From the NCBI GenBank assembly GCA_937996235.1, contig CALKVK010000029.1, positions 1 through 64,000 of the forward strand: a DNA stretch of 64,000 bases, in the 5' to 3' direction. A program made the translations under genes and the position numbers. Shown here one piece after another: positions 1 to 6,441 of this stretch. Every line of letters starts with the position of its first letter. Within the stretch, counting starts at the first letter, position 1. The notes beneath the pieces were generated by a model. That model made no database searches. It worked only from the letters and a program-made list of their open reading frames with translations, and was not told the DNA's origin. The stretch is from an uncultured bacterium (GTDB lineage: Bacteria > Planctomycetota > JAJSAM01 > JAJVHW01).

Positions 1-240
1 CGTTGTCGTCACCGGCCGGGTCGTCCGCGCCGTTGCCGCCACCGCCGTTGTCATCACCGGCCGGGTCGTCCGCGCCGTTGCCGCCACCGCCGTTGTCGTC
101 ACCGGCCGGGTCGTCCGCGCCGTTGCCGCCACCGCCGTTGTCATCGCCGGCCGGGTCATCCGCACCGTTGCCGCCACCGCCGTTGTCGTCGCCGGCCGGG
201 TCGTCCGCGCCGTTGCCGCCGCCGCCGTTGTCGTCGCCGG
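1..240 (-). repeat. 45-bp in-frame tandem repeat, at least 5 copies
   Basis: Units begin at 1, 46, 91, 136 and 181, with a partial unit from 226 that degenerates near 240. The period is exactly 45 bp and substitutions are few (a cgtcgt/catcat-type change, cacc/cgcc). It codes for the 15-residue GDDNGGGGNGADDPA repeat of the gene above, so copy number can change without breaking the frame. It continues beyond the left edge. Confidence 0.9.
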
Positions 241-1138
241 CGGCGGCGTCGTTCGCCGAGACCCGCTCGCCGAGCGCCGCGACGAACCCGCTCGCGACGA
301 CGTCACCGTCGACGGTGCGGATCTCGACGGCGCGCCCCGAGAGCAGCGCCACATCGGTCACGCCGAAGGGCAGTGCGTCCCGGTCGCTGCGCAGGCGCAG
401 CTCGTACTCGCCGTTGCCGTCGTCGTCCTCCGGCATGGCGCCGACCAGCGCAAGGGCGCCCGAGCCGTCGTCCATCCAGAGCTCGAGCGAGAGGCCGGAC
501 TCGAGCCCCTCGACCTGCGCGCGGAACTCGTCGCGGCTGCCCTTGCGGCTGATGCGCACCTGCGCCTCGACCGCCGCGTTCGTCTCCGCGACGGCGTCGC
601 TCACGGTCAGTGCCGTTCCGGCCTTCGCGGCCTTGCCGACGACGGCCGCCGCAGCGGCGAGCGTCGGCATCGAACCCTCGGCAACGAGCGCGCCGGACGC
701 GGTCCGGACCTCGACCGCGCGGTCCGACAGGTCGGCGACGCTCGCGACTCCGAACGGCAGCGCCTGGCCCTTCTTCGTCCGCACGCGCCACTCGTAGTTG
801 CCGGCGGGAGCTTCGCGGAAGGTGCCGACCCGCGTGAGCGTGCCGCCCGCGTCGGCCATCCACAGCTCGAGGTCGAAGCCCGACGTCGCCCGCGACAGCT
901 CCACCTTCAGCTCCTCGCGGTTGCGCTCGACGCGCACCCGGATGCGCGCCTCGCGCGGCGCGACGTTCGTCGCGTCCACGATCGAGAGGTCGACCCGCTC
1001 GCGCACGCGGTCCACGTGACCGCTGCCGCCGCGGCCGCGGTTCTGCCGCGCGAAGGCCGCGTCCGCCGGCCCGAAGGCCACGAAGAGACCCGCGACCGTC
1101 GCGAGCGCCGCCACCGTGAAACGTCCCGTGAACTTCAT
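1..1138 (-). CDS. Secreted protein with two related domains and an acidic Gly/Asn/Asp tandem tail (3' end outside window)
   Basis: The gene starts at ATG 1138 behind a good Shine-Dalgarno site (AAGGAG, 7 nt away) and runs off the left edge with no stop. The first ~25 residues are a signal peptide (KFTGRFTVAALATVAGLFVA...). Two homologous ~110-residue segments follow, each with an xVRVSRxxxRxE start, an LELWMxD core, a G-Y/N-EWRVR-like strand and an ALPFGV(A/T)xVAxLSxRAVE(V/I)RT strand, so the protein looks like a tandem of small beta domains. The C-terminal part enters a 15-residue repeat (GDDNGGGGNGADDPA) with at least five copies. The acidic, Gly-rich tail resembles a surface-exposed or Ca-binding spacer. 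I do not recognise the family. The exported location is inferred from the signal peptide. Confidence 0.8.
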   Translation of the reverse strand, partial: MKFTGRFTVAALATVAGLFVAFGPADAAFARQNRGRGGSGHVDRVRERVDLSIVDATNVAPREARIRVRVERNREELKVELSRATSGFDLELWMADAGGTLTRVGTFREAPAGNYEWRVRTKKGQALPFGVASVADLSDRAVEVRTASGALVAEGSMPTLAAAAAVVGKAAKAGTALTVSDAVAETNAAVEAQVRISRKGSRDEFRAQVEGLESGLSLELWMDDGSGALALVGAMPEDDDGNGEYELRLRSDRDALPFGVTDVALLSGRAVEIRTVDGDVVASGFVAALGERVSANDAAAGDDNGGGGNGADDPAGDDNGGGGNGADDPAGDDNGGGGNGADDPAGDDNGGGGNGADDPAGDDNGGGGNGADDPAGDDN

Positions 1139-1291
1139 CGCCAGCTCCTTCACCCGTGCTTCCCGATCGTTCGTGCGTTCGTGACCACCGTCACCAGGTG
1201 GCCTCGTCCCGACGCACTTCCGGTCCACGGAGGGGCAGGCTGATACACGGAATCGCACGCGCGGCGCGCAGCGGGTAGGCGGCGGAGGGGA

Positions 1292-3604
1292 TCAGCGGGG
1301 AACGGGCTCGAACTCGGCCGTCAGCCGGCTCCGTACGTACGGCCCGGGCCGGTCGCGGATGGCGCGGCGCGCGAGGTCCGAGAGGGTGCAGTCCCGGCCG
1401 CGGTGGCTGTGGGACGACACGCCGAGCACGTCCCGGAGCACGCGCTCGGCCGTCGGGAGCTGGCAACAACTGCTCTCGGCGAAGTCGACCCACGCGGGGA
1501 GCGTCGCCGTCTCCCAACCGAGCGTGCGCTGCCGCGCGTCGAGCTCGTCGCACCAGCGATAGGCGCCCGTCCGGACCGCCTGCCACGTCTCCGCGCGCGC
1601 GGCCGTGTCGCCCTGGATCGCGAGCTCGGCCGTCGCGAACGGCACGAGCTCCAGTTCGCGCCGCTCGCACAGCCGCCGCAGGTAGGAGGTGACACGCGCG
1701 TCGCGGACGTCGCCCGCACACTCGTGCGCGTCGTCGGCGCGGGCCTCGAGCATGCGGGCGTACGCGTCGAGCGGACGGCCCGCGAGCACGAGTGCGCGCA
1801 GCTCGGCGGCCAGTTCGTCGGCTGACACGTTGCTGACGGCCGCCCCGCCCGCTGCGTCCTGCTCGTCGGGCACCAGCGCGACGGTCGGCGGCAGTCCGTC
1901 CAGGACGGCCAGCGCGCAGACCGCGCTCCACGGAGAGCACGCGGGCGGCGCCGGTGCGTCGCCGGCGGCGACGGAACGCAGGTAGGCGCGCGTCGCGGGC
2001 GCGTCGGTGCGCGCGAGGAGGATCAGCGCGTCCTGCTCGTCCGCCGCACCGAGCATGCCGTCGCGCACCGCGGCAACGAGTTCCTCGGCCGAAGCCGGAT
2101 CGCCGAGGCGCAGGAGCAGGAACAGGACGTCGGCCCGCGGGACGACGGCGTCGCCGAGGTTCGCGCACCAGCGGCGCAGCGCGGCCCGCAGCGCGTCCGG
2201 CGCGCCGAGTTCGAGCAGCGGAAGCACGTCGTCGACGGACTCGTCCTCGAGGAACCCGCGCGGCGGCGCGTCGCCGAGCGCGGACGCTGCGGCCTCTGCG
2301 ACGCGTCGCGTCCAGCACGTCGGGACGACGCGCGCGACGTGGAGCATGCGTCGTGCGTCGAGGTGCGCCGCGAGCAGTCGCGCGTCGAACCCGTCGAACA
2401 CGTCGCGCGTCCACGTCAGGCCGAAGATCGCCCGCGGCGCGCGCTGCGCGTCGAAGACGGCGTCGAGACAGTCCCTCACGCTCTCGTCGTCGACGGATCG
2501 ACGGGGGTCGAGCAGCACGCGTGCGAGCGCGTCGCACGCCGCCGCCGGGTCGATCTCGAGCGCGAGTGCGCACGCGTCCGCGTCGAACGCGGCGGCGTCG
2601 AGCAGGTCCGCGCGTGCGTTCGTGTCGCCACGGACTGCGAGCGCGGCACGTGCGGCGTGGTCCGATGGGACGGTCCGGATGCGGCGCTCGAGCCACGCGC
2701 GCGAGCGCGCGTCGCGGAGCTGTCGGAGCGACCAGCGCACCGTCGCCGACGACTCGGCCGCAGCGAGCAGGAGCGGCGCGTCGGCATCGGTCGGGCGCAC
2801 GTCGCGGAGCCAGCGGAGCGCCCACCCGCCGTACCGGTCGTCGGACGCCGCACTCTCCGGGCCCGTGCGCTCGAGGTACGCGCGGAGGAGCGGCGGCACA
2901 CCGGGTGCCGCGGTGCTCGCCGGCAGCGACGTCCCCGCGTCGCCAAGGACCCAGCGCAGGATCGCGTCGCGCTCGCGGTCCGTCTGCCACGCGTCCAGCC
3001 AGACGAGCTCGTCCAACTGCTCCGACGGTGCGCTGAGCGAGGACGCGAGCTCCGCGACGGCGGGGATGAACTCCGGCCGCATCACCTTGTGCAGCACGGT
3101 GGCTCGCGCTTCGTCGAGGCGGCTCCCGTCGAGACCGTGCAGCCGCTCGAGGATCGGCACGACGTCCGCCGCCGCGAAGTGCTCGATCAACAGCCACAGC
3201 GACGCGTCGGGGTCCGTCGCCTGACGCGCGAGGAAGTCGTCCAGGAGGAGCCGTGTCGCGACGCGGTGCTCGGCGAGATCGCACGCCCTGGCCGGCAGCG
3301 CGCGCGCGCACGCCGCGGCGGCCGGCCCGGACGGCAGGCGCAGCCCGGCGCGGAGCACGCGCACGCGCGCAGCGGGTTCGAGCGCAGCGAGCCGCGCGGC
3401 GCCCGCGGGGGTCCCGACCTCGGCCGCGAGCGCGAGGTCGGCGGGGTCGGGCGTCCACGCGGCGAACGTGTCCGCGAGCGGCAGTGCGTCGAGTGCGGCG
3501 AGCGTGGACGCCGGGTCGTACGCGTCGCGCGCGTGATGCGACGACGTGCACGCCACGACGAGCAGGAGCGCGAGCGGCGCGGCGACGCGCCGGACGGTTC
3601 GCAT
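1292..3604 (-). CDS. Large lipoprotein with HEAT-like helical repeats
   Basis: 770 residues. The N-terminus is a lipoprotein signal (LALLLVVAC, Cys at about residue 19), which predicts lipid anchoring. The rest is Ala/Leu/Arg/Asp-rich and helical throughout, with repeating LLxLG-DxxxAxxLxxxLR patterns that suggest an alpha-solenoid of HEAT type; there is no enzyme motif. Several Trp and Cys residues lie near the C-terminus. A TAGACT hexamer sits 7 nt before the ATG, so the message is probably leaderless. It is divergent from the PLP enzyme at 3661. Function unknown; HEAT-type folds usually mediate protein-protein contacts, which would fit an envelope scaffold, but this is inference. Confidence 0.8.
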   Translation of the reverse strand: MRTVRRVAAPLALLLVVACTSSHHARDAYDPASTLAALDALPLADTFAAWTPDPADLALAAEVGTPAGAARLAALEPAARVRVLRAGLRLPSGPAAAACARALPARACDLAEHRVATRLLLDDFLARQATDPDASLWLLIEHFAAADVVPILERLHGLDGSRLDEARATVLHKVMRPEFIPAVAELASSLSAPSEQLDELVWLDAWQTDRERDAILRWVLGDAGTSLPASTAAPGVPPLLRAYLERTGPESAASDDRYGGWALRWLRDVRPTDADAPLLLAAAESSATVRWSLRQLRDARSRAWLERRIRTVPSDHAARAALAVRGDTNARADLLDAAAFDADACALALEIDPAAACDALARVLLDPRRSVDDESVRDCLDAVFDAQRAPRAIFGLTWTRDVFDGFDARLLAAHLDARRMLHVARVVPTCWTRRVAEAAASALGDAPPRGFLEDESVDDVLPLLELGAPDALRAALRRWCANLGDAVVPRADVLFLLLRLGDPASAEELVAAVRDGMLGAADEQDALILLARTDAPATRAYLRSVAAGDAPAPPACSPWSAVCALAVLDGLPPTVALVPDEQDAAGGAAVSNVSADELAAELRALVLAGRPLDAYARMLEARADDAHECAGDVRDARVTSYLRRLCERRELELVPFATAELAIQGDTAARAETWQAVRTGAYRWCDELDARQRTLGWETATLPAWVDFAESSCCQLPTAERVLRDVLGVSSHSHRGRDCTLSDLARRAIRDRPGPYVRSRLTAEFEPVPR

Positions 3605-3611
3605 CGCGTCC

Positions 3612-3617
3612 AGTCTA
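3612..3617 (-). promoter_or_regulatory. -10-like TAGACT, 7 nt before ATG 3604
   Basis: Reads CTAGACT on the minus strand. Spacing to the ATG is 7 nt, so transcription would begin at or next to the start codon. It shares the 56-bp divergent region with the opposite -10 at 3649; the palindrome CGTGCACG (3624-3631) lies between them. Confidence 0.5.
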
Positions 3618-3648
3618 GGCGGACGTGCACGCGACCGGCCGCGCTCGC

Positions 3649-3654
3649 TACCTT
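3649..3654 (+). promoter_or_regulatory. -10-like TACCTT, 6 nt before GTG 3661
   Basis: CTACCTT followed by GGCGGC and then GTG. The same heptamer and spacing occur before the YfhO gene (20634-20639). There is no Shine-Dalgarno site for the GTG, consistent with a leaderless transcript. Confidence 0.5.
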
Positions 3655-3660
3655 GGCGGC

Positions 3661-4773
3661 GTGACCGACGAACGCGCCGCGCCGCGCCGGATCCAGCCGA
3701 TCGCCGCGGCGAGCGGCGCCGAGGTGCTCGTGGGCGGACGGCGTCTCGTCTCGTTCGCGGGTTGTGACTCGCTCGGACTCGCGCGTCACCCGGACGTCGT
3801 CGCGGCGGCGCAGGAGGCGCTCGCGCGCTGCGGCGTGTCGGCGTCGGCGTCGCGCACGACGACGGGCACGTTCGAGGAGCACGTGCGGCTCGAGGCGGCC
3901 GTCGCCGCGTACATGGCGACCGAGGACGCGGTCGTGCTGCCGTCCGGGTGGATGTCCGCGGCGGCGCTCGTGCGCGCGCTCGTGCCGCCGGCGCGTGCGG
4001 TCGTCGTCGACGCGGACGCGCACCCGGCGGTGCGCGAGGCGGCGGCGGCGTCGGGCGTGGACGTGGTCACCTACGCGCACTTCGACGCGGCGGACGCCGA
4101 GCGCGTCGCGGAGCCCCTGGTCGGTGGGCGTCCGCTCCACCTGACGTGCAGCGTCGATCTCGTCACCGGCGCCGTCGCGCCGCTCGCGGAGCTCGCGCGC
4201 GCCGCGGAGGAGCTCGCGGGCGTGCTCGTCGTCGACGACGCACACGGCGTCGGCGTGCTCGGCGCGCACGGTCGCGGAGCCGTCGAACACCGCGGCGCGA
4301 CGGCGTCGCACGTGCACGTCGCGGGGACGCTCGGGAAGGCGTTCGGGGTCGCGGGCGGCTTCGTCGCCGGATCACGCGCCGTCTGCGACGCGGTCCGCGC
4401 GCGCGCGCCGTGCTACGCGGGGACGACGCCGCTGCCGCCCGCGCTCGCCGCGGCGGCGCGTCGCGCGCTCGAGCTCGCGTCGGACGGTGCGCTGCGGGAG
4501 CGGCTGCGCCGGGTGTGCGAGCTCGCGCGGGAGCGTCTCGGCGCGCTGGGTCTGCGCGTCCCCGCGGAGCCGGTCCCGTGGCTCGCCGTCGCCGACCGCG
4601 ACGCCGCGTCGCTCCGCCGCATCGAGCGGGCGTGCGCCGACGCCGGCCTGCTCGTGCCGTACGTGCGCTACGACGGCGCACCGGCTGAGGGCTGCCTGCG
4701 CATCGCCCTCTCGGCCGCGCACACCGACGAGCACATCGCCCGCCTCGCCGCCGCCCTCGCCCCCGCCAGTTGA
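3661..4773 (+). CDS. PLP-dependent alpha-oxoamine synthase (8-amino-7-oxononanoate synthase-type)
   Basis: 370 residues from GTG 3661; an in-frame ATG lies at 3625, upstream of the presumed -10. This is fold-type I PLP enzyme of the BioF/Kbl/HemA/SPT family. Visible landmarks are the SRTTTGTFEEHVRLE substrate-loop region, the DDAHGVGVLGAHGRG segment (the Asp binds the PLP pyridine nitrogen) and GTLGKAFGVAGG with the Schiff-base Lys at about residue 226. The family condenses an acyl-CoA or acyl-ACP with a small amino acid, releasing CO2. Length is slightly short for BioF (usually about 385). No other biotin gene is nearby, so the acyl donor and amino acid cannot be named; biotin, sphingolipid-type or threonine catabolism are all possible. 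Confidence 0.85.
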   Translation: MTDERAAPRRIQPIAAASGAEVLVGGRRLVSFAGCDSLGLARHPDVVAAAQEALARCGVSASASRTTTGTFEEHVRLEAAVAAYMATEDAVVLPSGWMSAAALVRALVPPARAVVVDADAHPAVREAAAASGVDVVTYAHFDAADAERVAEPLVGGRPLHLTCSVDLVTGAVAPLAELARAAEELAGVLVVDDAHGVGVLGAHGRGAVEHRGATASHVHVAGTLGKAFGVAGGFVAGSRAVCDAVRARAPCYAGTTPLPPALAAAARRALELASDGALRERLRRVCELARERLGALGLRVPAEPVPWLAVADRDAASLRRIERACADAGLLVPYVRYDGAPAEGCLRIALSAAHTDEHIARLAAALAPAS

Positions 4774-4776
4774 ATC

Positions 4777-4940
4777 GGGGACGGTCCTCGCGCAGGCTCG
4801 AGAGGCAACCGCTCGTTGCGAAGGGGACGGTCCTCGACGCGCCTTGAGGGTCCAAGAGTCGACCGGACGGTTCTGGGCTCGAAGGAGTGTCCCCACCGCA
4901 ACGAGTCGTTGCGCAGCGAGCCTGCGCGAGGACCGTCCCC
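4777..4940. repeat. Family-1 inverted repeat cluster (GGGGACGGTCC type)
   Basis: The outer arms 4777-4800 and 4917-4940 are perfect 24-bp inverted repeats beginning GGGGACGGTCCTCGCGCAGG. Inside are a second GGGGACGGTCCTCG (from 4825) and an AGGAGTGTCCCC (4884-4895), separated by small palindromes of the type CAACGAGTCGTTG. Similar arrays occur at 29.4, 53.1 and 57.0-57.3 kb. The rest of this 375-bp gap (4941-5148) shows nothing I can name. Confidence 0.85.
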
Positions 4941-5148
4941 TTCGGAATGGGTGGATGCGGAAACGGGTGCGGCCCGACACCAGACTCCGGAACGACCGGA
5001 TCCCGGCGCGGGCCGCGGTGGAACGCGCGGACCGGCACGCTCGAGGCGTCCACGTCCGCACGTGGTGGTGTCGTGGGTTGCCCGCCGGGTGCGGCGGCTC
5101 GGGGGAGGGCCCGATGCCGACCGCGCTCCCGGCGGGCGCAGGGTAGGG

Positions 5149-6339
5149 CTACTTCTTGGGCGTCGGCTGCTGGCTGAGGTTCGCCGCGATGAGGCAGCCG
5201 CGCACGACCGCCGACAGCGCGTCCTCGGCCCGCCGCACGCCGGCGATCGGGATCGGGAGCTGGACCTTCTTGAGCTCCTGCGCGAACACCTCGACGAAGC
5301 CGCCGATGAGGCTCGTGCCGCCCGCGACCACGACCTCGATCGGGTCGGTGAACTGCGGGACGTCGCGCGCGAGCTGGAAGCGCTGCTTCAGGTTCTGCAG
5401 CACGTACGAGATCAGGTTGCGGTAGTAGAGGACGACCGCCTCCTCCTCGCGCGTCTTCGGGTCCATCAGGTTGACGTCGCCCTCCTTGATGGCGGTGGCG
5501 CGGACCTTCGGGATGCCCATGACGCGCGCGACGTGCTCGTCGATCCAGTCACCGCCGCGCGCGACGGAGAACGTGATCGCCGGGATCGTCTTGTAGGCGA
5601 CGCAGACGTTGAACATGCCGCCGCCGCACGAGATGCCGATGCCGGTGAAGTCCTGCTCGGCGAGCGAGCTGTAGACCACCGCGTGGCCCTCGTTCATCGA
5701 GCGCGGCGAGTAGCCGAGCTTGCGCAGGATGCCGGCCGCGATGCCCTCGTGGTAGACGGTGTCGTTGTCGCGGTCGATCGACGAGGCGGGGATGCAGAAG
5801 CAGACGTCCTCGCCCTCGACCTGCGGGTCGCCGAGCAGGCGGTGGATGATGAACCGCAGCATCGGGATCGCCTCCTGCTCGCCGGGAGCCAGGAAGCCGT
5901 GCTGCATCGGACGCCGCACCTCGTTGCCGAACATGTTGGCGAGGTTGAAGGCGGCGTCGCCGAGCACGAAGAGGCGGTCCTTGTACTGCACGTACGGGAC
6001 GCGCAGCTTCGTGAGCATCTCGCGGCTCCCGACGAACTGGCTCGGGATCTCGAGGAAGGCGTTGCGCTCGCGCATCACGACCAGGTCGCCGTCGGCGCCC
6101 TGGCGGACCGAGAGCAGGTTCGCCGTGCCCACGTCGAGGCCGCGGCCCAGCGCGACCTTCTCGGACGCGCCGACCTGCGAGGCCTCGTGGAACACGACGC
6201 GCGGCGCGGCCGGGGCGGCCGGCGCGGACTGGGCCGCGGGCGCCGCGTGCTCGGGCGTGCCGTTGCGGACCTGGGCCGGCGCCACCGTGGCGGCCGCGCC
6301 CCCGTCGTCGAAGCGGACGTTGTCGTTCTCTGCGGACAT
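5149..6339 (-). CDS. Actin-like (MreB/FtsA/Hsp70-superfamily) ATPase
   Basis: 396 residues. A disordered Ala/Pro-rich N-terminus (about 1-60) precedes an actin-fold core. Phosphate-1 motif LDVGTANLL is at residues 68-76, a phosphate-2 equivalent GIGISCGGGMFNV near 233-245 and an adenosine motif VVVAGGTSLIGG near 335-347. The usual Asp of phosphate-2 (DxGGGT) is replaced by Ser-Cys, so hydrolysis may be altered. Length fits bacterial actins once the N-terminal extension is removed. It lies 102 bp downstream of the coiled-coil gene on the same strand and is probably co-transcribed, suggesting a filament-plus-partner module. It is not canonical MreB: mreC/mreD are absent and the motif is divergent. 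Confidence 0.8.
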   Translation of the reverse strand: MSAENDNVRFDDGGAAATVAPAQVRNGTPEHAAPAAQSAPAAPAAPRVVFHEASQVGASEKVALGRGLDVGTANLLSVRQGADGDLVVMRERNAFLEIPSQFVGSREMLTKLRVPYVQYKDRLFVLGDAAFNLANMFGNEVRRPMQHGFLAPGEQEAIPMLRFIIHRLLGDPQVEGEDVCFCIPASSIDRDNDTVYHEGIAAGILRKLGYSPRSMNEGHAVVYSSLAEQDFTGIGISCGGGMFNVCVAYKTIPAITFSVARGGDWIDEHVARVMGIPKVRATAIKEGDVNLMDPKTREEEAVVLYYRNLISYVLQNLKQRFQLARDVPQFTDPIEVVVAGGTSLIGGFVEVFAQELKKVQLPIPIAGVRRAEDALSAVVRGCLIAANLSQQPTPKK

Positions 6340-6441
6340 GGTTGCACGTTCCTCCTGGCCGACACGGTCGCCGGCCGTCTACGGGTACTCATCTGACTCG
6401 GGACCCGCGGGCGCCCCCGCGGGGACTCTCCCGCGGTGCGA

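Noticed and set aside
1..240. 45-bp array as intergenic satellite
   Set aside because: It keeps frame with a gene that has a start, signal peptide and domains, so it is coding.
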